IMG/VR virus record: IMGVR_UViG_3300036863_000153
Location: 1 to 47,376 of that record
Length of the DNA: 47,376 nt
From: a virus
Reading direction: 5' to 3' (one strand)
The notes below the pieces were generated by a model, which saw only the letters and a list, made by a program, of their open reading frames with translations, did not search any database and was not told the DNA's origin. Position numbers and translations under genes: made by a program. Numbering within the stretch: position 1 is the first letter of the stretch; every line of letters starts with the position of its first letter. Shown one piece after another: positions 27,016 to 34,218 of this stretch.

Positions 27016-27321
27016 TCAGTCTCCTATGATGCCTGTGCGGAGCTGGGCCTCACGCCGCAGCCCCTTCAACTCCACGAGAATCTCCTGGAGCACACCCAGA
27101 TCCTGCATCGTCACCCGCGCCCGGCCGCTGCGGTCCATCGTCAGGGCACCCAGGGTGTTGTATTGGTAATCGGCCCCCCGGGTCACCAGCGCCCCCATGA
27201 TCGCGGCAATCGCGGTCTCGAAGGTGAGGCCGTCCCCCGACGCCTCCTGGACCAGATCGGCCATCGCATTGGCGAGGGCCACCAGGGCCTCCCGTTGGGT
27301 CTGGGGTGGGGGGACGGCCAT
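27016..27321 (-). CDS. Small structural-module protein of unknown function
   Basis: A 101-residue, largely helical protein. It begins REALVALANAMADLVQEASG and ends VLQEILVELKGLRREAQLR, with a central beta-like segment (DYQYNTLGALTMD, RARVTM). Possibly a small accessory capsid or neck protein. No family recognised. The start is 3-4 bases from the upstream stop. Confidence 0.6.
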   Translation of the reverse strand: MAVPPPQTQREALVALANAMADLVQEASGDGLTFETAIAAIMGALVTRGADYQYNTLGALTMDRSGRARVTMQDLGVLQEILVELKGLRREAQLRTGIIGD

Positions 27322-27324
27322 CGA

Positions 27325-27540
27325 CTAGGCCTTGGCGAAGACGACCTCGACACCCATGATCGCGCCTTGGTAGGCGTTGTTGGGGGCGTCGAGCCACTCC
27401 TGCAGAAGGGCCTGGGCGGCGGCGTACCCCCCATTGTCTTCGTGGAAGATCCCGCCCTTTTTCACATCGAGGTGATCGGCCGAGGTCGGGCGAATCACCA
27501 CTTGCCATGCGTTCCGTGCCGCGGTCGTGACTGGTACCAT
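27325..27540 (-). CDS. Small structural-module protein of unknown function
   Basis: A 71-residue protein (VPVTTAARNAWQVVIRPTSA, then YAAAQALLQEWLD, AIMGVEVVFAKA). Beta-helix-beta pattern. It sits in a run of four genes of 70-105 codons between a coiled-coil protein and an adaptor gene. No family recognised. Confidence 0.6.
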   Translation of the reverse strand: MVPVTTAARNAWQVVIRPTSADHLDVKKGGIFHEDNGGYAAAQALLQEWLDAPNNAYQGAIMGVEVVFAKA

Positions 27541-27555
27541 CTACACACGCCCTTT

Positions 27556-27864
27556 CTAGAGTGGAATCGCGAGAATGTGCAGGGTCCCAGTGCCAAACGC
27601 CCAGAAGTCGGACAGGTGCATCGGGGACCCCGGTTGTGCCGGCTGCAGGGGAAGTGTCGCCGCTGCCGCGATCAGGTTGCCGTACACCGACGCCGAGACG
27701 GTGGCGGCATCCCCGATGGCCAGAGCCCCGGTCTCGGCGTAGAGGTAGATCGCGCGGTAGGACAGGTCCAGGGCGGGGTTGGGGTCCGCCCCGGCCACAC
27801 CCCCGTACACATCCGACACACGCTTGGCCGCCCCGGCAAGCGACAGCTGAAACATCTTCACCAT
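27556..27864 (-). CDS. Small structural-module protein of unknown function
   Basis: A 102-residue, beta-rich protein (DLSYRAIYLYAETGALAIGD, PMHLSDFWAFGTGTLHILAI). Such compact, aromatic and alanine-rich phage proteins are often decoration or tail accessory proteins, but I do not recognise the family. It starts close after the stop of the upstream gene. Confidence 0.6.
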   Translation of the reverse strand: MVKMFQLSLAGAAKRVSDVYGGVAGADPNPALDLSYRAIYLYAETGALAIGDAATVSASVYGNLIAAAATLPLQPAQPGSPMHLSDFWAFGTGTLHILAIPL

Positions 27865-27870
27865 AGCCGC

Positions 27871-28182
27871 CTACTGTCGATCGACCTTGCGGTTGACCGT
27901 GTTGTCGGGGGTGATCCCCGCCTGCCCAGGGTCGAAGCTCGTCCCTGGGGCGATGTTGTCCGAGAGGGTCGAGAAGGTCGGCCCGATCGGCAGATCGGGG
28001 GAGTTCGGGGTGGGCGAGAGCCCAGGGGTCGGACAGATCGGGTCCGTCCAGGGCGACTGCTGGATCCCGTTGGGCCCTGGGTCGCTCTCCAGCCCGCCGC
28101 CGATGCCCTGATCGCCGGACCCGCCCGGCACGGGCACGGGCATGTCGGTCCAGGGGTACTGCTTGATTCCTCCGCCAGGCAT
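27871..28182 (-). CDS. Pro/Gly-rich protein with PWTD repeats
   Basis: A 103-residue protein from ATG 28182 (ribosome site AGGAAGGAG); a longer frame to 28230 overlaps the upstream gene and lacks support. It is dominated by Pro, Gly, Asp, with two copies of a (K/Q)(Q/Y)xPWTD-type unit (IKQYPWTDMP and IQQSPWTDPI) about 35 residues apart. Probably disordered, perhaps a linker or capsid-associated tail. No family recognised. Confidence 0.6.
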   Translation of the reverse strand: MPGGGIKQYPWTDMPVPVPGGSGDQGIGGGLESDPGPNGIQQSPWTDPICPTPGLSPTPNSPDLPIGPTFSTLSDNIAPGTSFDPGQAGITPDNTVNRKVDRQ

Positions 28183-28195
28183 AACAGGCTCCTTC

Positions 28196-29143
28196 CTAGT
28201 AGTAGTCCGCGAGGGTCGCGTCTGATTCACGCATCAAGGTGGTGTCGGCGGCCAGCGCGGCCAGGCCAAATTTCGAGAGGTTGATCTGCTCCAGCATCAT
28301 CAGGTACTGGTCATCGTCCATCACCTGTAGGGTCTGGCGCTCGGCATCGAAGCGATCGGCATGGAGTTTGGCCAGCTGCAGGTTGAAGTAGGGGTTCTTT
28401 TTGTCGGTCGTGCCCGGCCACCGGGCGGCCCAGCTCAGGGCCCCCTCCACCAGCGCATCGGTATAGGTCGAGAGCACCCCTTGGAAGGCGTCGTCATCGG
28501 CCAGGGTATCGGTGCGCTTGAAGTACATCAGCTGGTACTGCCCGACCGAGGTGGCCGGGGGCCAGCCCTCGTAGAGCACGCGTCCCAGGAGCGACGGCAC
28601 CAGGGAGAGCTCATACGAGGCCAGCACGCGCAATTTGTTGTTGCTCGCGATCCGTGCCGGGTCGAACAGGTCGAGCCGGTCGCGCGAGATCCACCAGGCG
28701 ATCGGCCGCTGGAGATCCATGTCGGTGACCGAGTAGATGGAGCGGAAGTCCGCCGGCATCGCGAGGTAGTAGTCCTGAACCCGGGCCGAGGTCGCCGCGT
28801 TGGGCTCGGCAAAGGGAATGGTGAGATCGGCCGCGCTGGGGTTGGTCACCGTGGCGATCGTGTAGATGGTCTGGTTGGGGATGCGGATCTGCCGCCCGAC
28901 ATCGGTCGTGAGGAAGAGGGCGGCGGAGGTGATCGCGGTCGACCCCTGGGTGAAGTTGACCAGGGCGAGGGTGCGTTGGGCCTGCGTGGTCAACACCGTG
29001 GTCGCCCGCAGCCACGCCCAATGGCCGGTCCCCAGGAGGGTGTTATAGGTACTTTGGACCCATTCCTGGCAGAGCGAGGCGGGGGCGCCCGGGACTTGCA
29101 GCGCCACCCGTCTCCACACGTCCCCGAAGGTCTTGGCGGCCAT
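28196..29143 (-). CDS. Neck/adaptor protein candidate (T7 gp11-like position)
   Basis: A 315-residue protein. It starts with helices (FGDVWRRVALQVPGAPASL, WVQSTYNTLLG), then a beta domain (TTDVGRQIRIPNQTIYTIAT), and ends with long helices (YTDALVEGALSWAARWPG, LMMLEQINLSKFG). This helix-beta-helix plan and the position downstream of capsid genes fit head-tail adaptor proteins. The assignment is by pattern. Confidence 0.6.
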   Translation of the reverse strand: MAAKTFGDVWRRVALQVPGAPASLCQEWVQSTYNTLLGTGHWAWLRATTVLTTQAQRTLALVNFTQGSTAITSAALFLTTDVGRQIRIPNQTIYTIATVTNPSAADLTIPFAEPNAATSARVQDYYLAMPADFRSIYSVTDMDLQRPIAWWISRDRLDLFDPARIASNNKLRVLASYELSLVPSLLGRVLYEGWPPATSVGQYQLMYFKRTDTLADDDAFQGVLSTYTDALVEGALSWAARWPGTTDKKNPYFNLQLAKLHADRFDAERQTLQVMDDDQYLMMLEQINLSKFGLAALAADTTLMRESDATLADYY

Positions 29144-29155
29144 CGGCTCCGATCG

Positions 29156-29467
29156 TTAGCCCTTCCCGGTGAAGAGCAAGGTCCCGGTGAAGGCCGAGAG
29201 ATCCCCTGAGGCCTCGGCTCCGGTGTTGGGGACAAAAAACAGCAGCTTCTGGGTCGTGTAGTTCCACCACGCGATGCGAACCGCCGACCCGTTGCTGATC
29301 GTGCCGTAGACCCCGTACACCTCGCCCATGGGGAGGTCGGTGCCGGGGGTATAGAGGTCCCCGCCAGCGGCATAGCTGGCAGGGCCCGTGTACTGCACTT
29401 CCATCACCAGGCGATCGTTCCAACGATCCCGGGCGGGGAAGTTCGGTGCGGTGAGGTTGATGGTCAT
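29156..29467 (-). CDS. Small virion protein candidate (decoration-like)
   Basis: A 103-residue, beta-strand-rich protein (RLVMEVQYTGPASYAAGGDL, VRIAWWNYTTQKLLFFVP). The pattern, size and place two genes below the capsid gene suggest a decoration or head-stabilising protein. No family recognised. Confidence 0.6.
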   Translation of the reverse strand: MTINLTAPNFPARDRWNDRLVMEVQYTGPASYAAGGDLYTPGTDLPMGEVYGVYGTISNGSAVRIAWWNYTTQKLLFFVPNTGAEASGDLSAFTGTLLFTGKG

Positions 29468-29494
29468 AGCGAGTGGCTACCCTTCTCCCCCAGC

Positions 29495-30064
29495 CTAGTA
29501 GACGTCGGGCACGTCCAGGTCCACCAGGGCCTGTGCGTTCGCCGCGTCGTAGGCCCCCGCCGACCGTCCCATGATCGGGTAGGTCGCCGCGGATCCCGCT
29601 GCCAGACAATCCGCCTTGCCGTTGGTGGCCGAGGGGATCACCAGCTTGCCGGTCGCGTCCGGGGCCGAGGTCACCGCGTCAATGAACTTCACCAGGCCGG
29701 GGCCCTTGATCTGGATGCAGCAGAAGTTCCCCGGGGTGACGGCCATCTTGAACACGCCCGCCACACGCCCGCGGCCCAAGGTGGTCACGGTGGTGGTGAC
29801 GCGGTACTGCTGCTGGTTGCTCCACCACGCCACGGCCCCGTCGAAGGGCGCCTGGGCCATGGAGGAATCCGTGCCGACCAGCTGGTACCCCTTCGCGCGG
29901 CCATCCTCCGCCGCGTCGGTCGCGGTCGAGGCCTGCCGGGGTGGGTTGATGATCTCGAGGCGGTTGCCCAGCTGCCCCGGGTAGGGCAGCGAGGGCTCGT
30001 TGAAGGTTTCCGGGTTCCCGCCAGGCAGGAAGACCGGCTGACTGAACCAGCTGTTGGGTGACAT
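29495..30064 (-). CDS. Probable capsid-associated protein
   Basis: A 189-residue protein directly downstream of the capsid gene. It has an N-terminal extended segment (WFSQPVFLPGGNPETFNEP), a beta core (VTTTVTTLGRGRVAGVFKMA, NFCCIQIKGPG) and an Ala-rich end. Position and composition suggest a head decoration protein. There is no recognised domain. Confidence 0.6.
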   Translation of the reverse strand: MSPNSWFSQPVFLPGGNPETFNEPSLPYPGQLGNRLEIINPPRQASTATDAAEDGRAKGYQLVGTDSSMAQAPFDGAVAWWSNQQQYRVTTTVTTLGRGRVAGVFKMAVTPGNFCCIQIKGPGLVKFIDAVTSAPDATGKLVIPSATNGKADCLAAGSAATYPIMGRSAGAYDAANAQALVDLDVPDVY

Positions 30065-30104
30065 CGATCTGTGCTCCTCTCTGTGTCAATCCAAGCTAGT
30101 TCGT

Positions 30105-31292
30105 CTACTTCGCGATGGCGTACAGCCCGCGGCTCAGACGTGGGGCTCGGCAAGTGAAGTTGCCACCGAACAAGATCTGCCCGGCGACCATGTTGTCGTC
30201 GCGGGCGCCCTTGAAGCCGGTGAACCCGAACGCGAACTTGGCCGACTGCGCGATGTAGAGGCGCAGGTAGGCATCGTCGCCCTGGGGGCCCGGGTTCAGC
30301 CACCAGAAGGTCTCCCCCGCCGAGGCGAGGTAGTTCCCCAGGTCCGGATCGTTCACGCCGTCGGCGCCGGGGGCGTACTGGCTCACCACGATGCGGCTTT
30401 GGTTGAACTTCAACCCCGGCCACTTGATCTCGGGGTCGACCACATCCACGATCTGGTGCGGAAGGAAGGTCTCGGAGATGTACCCCAACCCGCGGTTGGT
30501 CGTGACCCCGATCTCCGGGTGCTCCGCCCCGATGCAGGTCGAGAGGTAGGAGTGCTGGAGGCCGCGGAAGCTCATCCCACCCATGGAGGCCGCCACCAGC
30601 CCCACCGGGGAGTTGAGGGCCGGCGAGACATCCACCCGGGTCTGGCCGCCGTAGCTGGGGAAGGTCGCCCCAGTCCAGGTCGCGGTGGTGCCGTCGGTCA
30701 GGGCCTCTTCCAGGCCGTTGATCTCGGCCGAGCGGTCCGCGCCCGCCCCGAGGTTCTGCCCGTTGCGGAAGATGGCGATCTCGAGGATCGCACTCATGGT
30801 GAGGGCCGCTTCCGCCGCATCGGTCTTCACGATCGAGAACACGGCGTTGGGGCCGGTCATCTCCACCTCGATGTCCTCGAGGTACTCGGTGATGTTGACC
30901 TCGTAGTACCGCGGGGTGAAGAGCATGCCCGATCGGGTCTGACGCTTGGTGATGTTGAACGTCGCGCCCTTCTTGTAGGCCCCACCACGCATGGGGGCGT
31001 ACATGTAGTTTTCCTGGATCTGTGGACCGACCCACTTCCGGGTGAACCGCGTGCGCAGGTAGGCGATCACCGGACCGGCTTTGAAGAAGTTGTCCACCAC
31101 CCCCGGCATGATCGTCTTGGTGGTGACGGTGTTGACGTCATCCAGGAGGATCGAGCCCAGGAGCAGGGGCGCGGCATGAGCAGGATGGGACCCGGTGAGC
31201 CAGGTCACCAGGGCCAGCAACAACGTGGTGAAGATCGGGTTGGCGCGGAGGAACTGTAGCCCCACTCGCCAGCCCTGGAGTGCCTGTCGCAT
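30105..31292 (-). CDS. Major capsid protein
   Basis: A 395-residue protein. From residue 50, DDVNTVTTKTIMPGVVDNFF, followed by AYLRTRF, FNITKRQTRSGMLFTPRYYE, and a beta/alpha core with LHSYLSTCIG-like and EINGLEEALTD segments, it reads as an HK97-fold phage capsid protein of the type with N-terminal TTK-I-PGVVDNFF. Residues 1-48 are odd: MRQ...R-rich, then a hydrophobic run (IFTTLLLALVTWL, 20-32) and AHA|A (38-41), which looks like a secretion signal. No better internal start with a ribosome site was found. The gene follows a scaffold-like gene, as in T7 (gene 9 then 10). Confidence 0.88.
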   Translation of the reverse strand: MRQALQGWRVGLQFLRANPIFTTLLLALVTWLTGSHPAHAAPLLLGSILLDDVNTVTTKTIMPGVVDNFFKAGPVIAYLRTRFTRKWVGPQIQENYMYAPMRGGAYKKGATFNITKRQTRSGMLFTPRYYEVNITEYLEDIEVEMTGPNAVFSIVKTDAAEAALTMSAILEIAIFRNGQNLGAGADRSAEINGLEEALTDGTTATWTGATFPSYGGQTRVDVSPALNSPVGLVAASMGGMSFRGLQHSYLSTCIGAEHPEIGVTTNRGLGYISETFLPHQIVDVVDPEIKWPGLKFNQSRIVVSQYAPGADGVNDPDLGNYLASAGETFWWLNPGPQGDDAYLRLYIAQSAKFAFGFTGFKGARDDNMVAGQILFGGNFTCRAPRLSRGLYAIAK

Positions 31293-31324
31293 GATCGTCG
31301 TGCTCCTCGCCGCGCCCTGGATCC

Positions 31325-32155
31325 CTAGGAGGCTGCGGGCCGCCCCTGTTGCAGGCGCTGGTACTCCAGGGCCGCCCGGTCCACCAGACTCCCGGCGGCG
31401 GCGTCGACCTTGGCGTTCAGGCCATCGAGGGGGGATCCGCTCCCCGGCCCGGAGGCCAAGGGGTACGGCAATTGGGTGCTCTGCTCAGCGCGGAATTTGG
31501 CCACCGCCTCGTCCGCGATCTTTTTGTCGTGGGCGTCTTGGGTTTCCTTGGCCTTGGCGTCGAGCGCAGCTTTGTGAACGAGGTTGTAGACCCCAACCAG
31601 CCCGAGATCCTTGATCTGCGGGTGCTTGATCAGGGGGGTCACATCGAGGATCTCCTTGAAGTGGTCGTAGTGCTGGCGCATCAGGAGGTTCTGGTCCGCG
31701 GCAAACCCCAGGACGGACGACTCGAAGCCCCCCAGGGTCGCGCGGAGGGTCTCCTCCGTCACCACGCCCGCTGGGAGGGTGTTCGGGTCCCCGTTCCCGC
31801 GTCCCCCGGTCTGCGGAGGCGGATCGCCCGGTTTCCAGTTCGCCTTCTTCGCTTCCACGCCCAGCTTCACGAGGTCCTCGTTGTCCCCACGCCACTTGGT
31901 CAACCCGTCGTGCCATTTCTGGAGGTCGGCCTCGCGCGTGTCCAAATCGGTCTTCAGTTGGGTCGCCGCGTCGGTCTTGACCTTGAGGTCGTGGAGCTGG
32001 CGATCGATCTCGCTTTGCCCAGCCACCCCATCGTCCAAGTCCGCTACGACCACCGGGTTGGCAAACACCGCCTCCGCCTGGGTCCTGAGCCCCGGATCTG
32101 TGATCTTGCCGAGGACCTGCTGGATAAACGTCTTTGCCCGGTCACCTTTCGCCAT
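31325..32155 (-). CDS. Capsid assembly scaffold-like protein
   Basis: A 276-residue, acidic and helical protein just upstream of the capsid gene. It has coiled-coil character (DLKVKTDAATQLKTDLDTRE), a Pro/Gly linker at about 105-130, then helical sequence rich in Ala/Lys/Asp (NLVHKAALDAKAKETQDA) and a short C-terminal helix. Scaffolding proteins usually have this composition and position. No direct sequence match can be stated. Confidence 0.7.
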   Translation of the reverse strand: MAKGDRAKTFIQQVLGKITDPGLRTQAEAVFANPVVVADLDDGVAGQSEIDRQLHDLKVKTDAATQLKTDLDTREADLQKWHDGLTKWRGDNEDLVKLGVEAKKANWKPGDPPPQTGGRGNGDPNTLPAGVVTEETLRATLGGFESSVLGFAADQNLLMRQHYDHFKEILDVTPLIKHPQIKDLGLVGVYNLVHKAALDAKAKETQDAHDKKIADEAVAKFRAEQSTQLPYPLASGPGSGSPLDGLNAKVDAAAGSLVDRAALEYQRLQQGRPAAS

Positions 32156-32300
32156 ATTCAGTTGTCCTTGCCTGCCCCCAGCCCGGGCTCACCACTATGG
32201 GAACCTTCTGGGGGGTAGCGATATGGGGGGCAGGTCACCAGGTGGTGCGGCGTTGGGCCATGGCTAGTCCCGTGCGGCACCCCACTTCCCTGCCCTCCAA

Positions 32301-32717
32301 CTAGACCCCGCGGTCAAACCCTCCGCCGGGGAAATTGTTGCCGACCGCCGTGGCCGGGGAGGTGCCCCCCTTGACCACGATCTTGGCCGCCACCCGTTGC
32401 TGCAGGTCCTTCAGCATCGCGAAGTCCGCGGCGAGGTCCGGCAGGATGGAGGCGGCCGAGTCCCAGATCCCTTCCACGGCCGACAGGCTCTGCATCACCC
32501 CCATGAGGATCTCGGGGGAGAGCTGCTTGCCCGGCGACCCGGCGGTCATCGGGGCGGCCATGTCCGAGAAACTGGGGAAGGGGGACGCCCCTCCAGGGGT
32601 GGGCATCTGTTGGGGCTGTGTCGGGTTGGGTGGCGGCGCGTCGAGCACCTCACCGATCCCGGAGGTCATGGCGCCGGAGCCTTGGGACTTGCGGGTCGGG
32701 AAACCGGGGGATGCCAC
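32301..32717 (-). CDS. Small phage protein of unknown function
   Basis: About 138 residues from GTG 32717. I chose this start because GGAGGG lies 7 bases upstream, within the end of the previous gene, and the stop-start junction is TAA-G-GTG; the same TAA-G-GTG arrangement occurs at 33251-33255. Other starts (GTG 32753, ATG 32669) are possible. It is Pro-rich at the N-terminus and helical after residue 75 (SPEILMGVMQSLSAVEGIWD, FAMLKDLQQRVAAKI). No family recognised. Confidence 0.6.
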   Translation of the reverse strand: MASPGFPTRKSQGSGAMTSGIGEVLDAPPPNPTQPQQMPTPGGASPFPSFSDMAAPMTAGSPGKQLSPEILMGVMQSLSAVEGIWDSAASILPDLAADFAMLKDLQQRVAAKIVVKGGTSPATAVGNNFPGGGFDRGV

Positions 32718-32718
32718 C

Positions 32719-33038
32719 TTATGCCCTCCGTGTCCGAGCGAGGGATCGCCCACTGCGGGTGTTCATCGATCGCCCGCTGGAGCGGATCCCCTTCATCAGC
32801 TGGTTGCGCTTCCGCACATAGTCGAACCCGCCCTTGGGCTGGTCGAGGGATCGATCCCCCGCGGGCGTGGTGGGCTGGGCCGGAGCCGCCATACGCGCCG
32901 GGGTCGCCGGCTCGGGCGGAGGCAGGACCTTGGCCCGGCATCGCCCAGGGTCTTGATCGGGTAGGGCTTGGAGAGGGTACCGCGGGGAGTGACCGTGGGG
33001 AGGCTCTCGTCGGTGAGGTAGTTGTCCTTGTCCGGCAT
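32719..33038 (-). CDS. Small basic protein interrupted by an apparent frame change
   Basis: ATG 33038 has a strong site (GGGAGGC) and directly follows the upstream TGA; it reads MPDKDNYLTDESLPTVTPRG to about position 32940. From there the same frame turns into Arg/Pro-rich shadow sequence, while the -1 frame becomes protein-like (KVLPPPEPATP, then DYVRKRNQLMKGI, ending in a basic Arg/Ser tail) and stops at TAA 32719-32721, one base before the next GTG. The two parts together make one about 106-residue protein. I see no classic X-XXY-YYZ slippery site. A missing base, a mutation, or unusual recoding could explain it; an independent start at ATG 32892 for the second part is also possible. Confidence 0.55.
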
Positions 33039-33251
33039 TCAGCGCCTCCCGGCCAGTTTGCGCACCGATTTCAGCCCGCGGGTCGCCTCGCCCAGCGCCG
33101 AGCGCACGTCCTCGGGGGAGGCCCCCAGGCGCGGATCCCGGCGCCCCTCCGCGGGCAGGCGGACATCGCCCCGGTACTGGCCGGTCAGGCGCTTGACCCG
33201 CTCGGTGAGGGGGACGTCGGACTCGGGGGTAGTCGGGGGCTGTTTGGGCAC
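33039..33251 (-). CDS. Small protein of unknown function
   Basis: 70 residues from GTG 33251, which follows the upstream TAA by one base (TAA-G-GTG). The sequence is Pro-rich at the start and basic at the end (RSALGEATRGLKSVRKLAGRR without the first residue). A longer frame to ATG 33350 lies entirely inside the DUF6496-like gene in another frame and is less likely. No family recognised. Confidence 0.6.
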   Translation of the reverse strand: MPKQPPTTPESDVPLTERVKRLTGQYRGDVRLPAEGRRDPRLGASPEDVRSALGEATRGLKSVRKLAGRR

Positions 33252-33252
33252 C

Positions 33253-33450
33253 TTAGTACCGCCCCCCGGACATCGGCCGGGACTGGGCTGGCGCCCGCGA
33301 CTTCGAGGCTTTGCGCTTGGCGCGGCGCTCGCTCGAGAGGCCAATCGCAATGGCCTGCTGGCGGCTCTTCACCACCGGGCCCCCCTTGCCGGAGTGGAGG
33401 TCGCCGGCCTTGAACTCATGCATGGCATCGCCGACCGACTTGAGTGGCAT
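33253..33450 (-). CDS. DUF6496-like small basic protein
   Basis: A 65-residue protein. MHEFKAGDLHSGKGGPVVKS followed by RQQAIAIGLSSERRAKRK matches the pattern of DUF6496-type phage proteins (FKxGxLHSGSG, VKSRKQAIAIALSEA). Members are small, basic and frequent in phage structural regions, with no known function; DNA binding is plausible from charge. A 113-bp spacer without a recognisable gene lies upstream. Confidence 0.75.
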   Translation of the reverse strand: MPLKSVGDAMHEFKAGDLHSGKGGPVVKSRQQAIAIGLSSERRAKRKASKSRAPAQSRPMSGGRY

Positions 33451-33563
33451 CTCGAGGCCTCTGTACGCACAAAGGGCCGGACCCCCACCGCGGGCGATCC
33501 GGCCGGTCCACCCCTCAGCGCCCGGAGGGCGGGGGCGATCTGGCTCAACCGTAATATCCGCGA

Positions 33564-33788
33564 TCAGCCTGACCGACCTGTCTTGGCCCTGTCAAGGTAC
33601 CCCTCGACAATGGTCAGGCGGATCGGGGGGCCGAGATCAATCTGCTTGAGGTTCCCACCGGCCCAGTGAGTGGTGATCGCACCGGTAAAGCGAATGTTCT
33701 GCAGGGCTTGCTCGAGGTGCTGCAGGGACCGCGGACCGGCGGGGCCGAGCTCACGCATCAACTGATCGAGCTTGGGTGGGAGGGTCAT
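33564..33788 (-). CDS. Small protein of unknown function
   Basis: A 74-residue protein (MTLPPKLDQLMRELGPAGPR, then QHLEQALQNI, IRLTIVEGYLDRAK). Helical start and beta end. Its start overlaps the stop of the upstream gene (ATGA), so it belongs to the tandem-repeat block above. No family recognised. Confidence 0.6.
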   Translation of the reverse strand: MTLPPKLDQLMRELGPAGPRSLQHLEQALQNIRFTGAITTHWAGGNLKQIDLGPPIRLTIVEGYLDRAKTGRSG

Positions 33789-34003
33789 AGCTCGATCACC
33801 TCCGGGTACCCGTCCGCGCCGGTCTCGTTGAGCTCAGACCCGAGCCGGTAGCGCAGGACGCTGATCGCGCCCATCACCGCCTCCGCCAGGGGCAGCCCCA
33901 CGTAGACCTGACCCGGATCGGTCGATCCTACCACTCGGCCCCCGGCGTGCACGAGCGCCAGCGTCCGCGTCGGGTTTCGCACGATCACCACCTGCTGGCT
34001 CAT
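33785..34003 (-). CDS. Small protein, tandem paralogue of the next upstream gene
   Basis: A 72-residue protein (SQQVVIVRNPTRTLALVHAG, then RYRLGSE and the ending YPEVIEL). It aligns over its whole length with the protein encoded at 34000-34212: V-x-I-x-RN, LALVH or LVLVH, GRV, then a helix with ARYRLGS/ALRHRLGSE, and the shared C-terminus PEVIEL. Function is unknown. The two genes overlap by ATGA and form a tandem duplicate. Confidence 0.7.
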   Translation of the reverse strand: MSQQVVIVRNPTRTLALVHAGGRVVGSTDPGQVYVGLPLAEAVMGAISVLRYRLGSELNETGADGYPEVIEL

Positions 34004-34212
34004 AGCTCGATCACCTCCGGCTCCCCGTTCCGCACGGCAGGGTACCGCTCGCTGCCCAACCGGTGCCGCAGCGCCGTAATCGCCCGGTCACGGGCCTCCT
34101 CGACCAGCAACCCCAGGTACGCCTGGTTATTGGCGGAGATCACACGCCCCTCCCGGTGCACCAGGACCAGCGCAAAGTCCTCGTTGCGGATGATGGTCAC
34201 GCGCGGCTTCAT
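34000..34212 (-). CDS. Small protein, tandem paralogue of the next downstream gene
   Basis: A 70-residue protein (MKPRVTIIRNEDFALVLVHR, then ALRHRLGSERYP, ending GEPEVIEL). A beta-rich N-terminal half (RVTIIRN, LVLVHREGRVI) and a helix make a small alpha/beta fold. It is homologous to its neighbour (see 33785-34003). It starts just after the portal gene stop. Function is unknown. Confidence 0.7.
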   Translation of the reverse strand: MKPRVTIIRNEDFALVLVHREGRVISANNQAYLGLLVEEARDRAITALRHRLGSERYPAVRNGEPEVIEL

Positions 34213-34218
34213 GGGGGC

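Noticed and set aside
32930-32945. Programmed -1 frameshift of the classical slippery type in the small gene
   Set aside because: No X-XXY-YYZ heptamer in the right phase; sequence error or mutation is equally possible.
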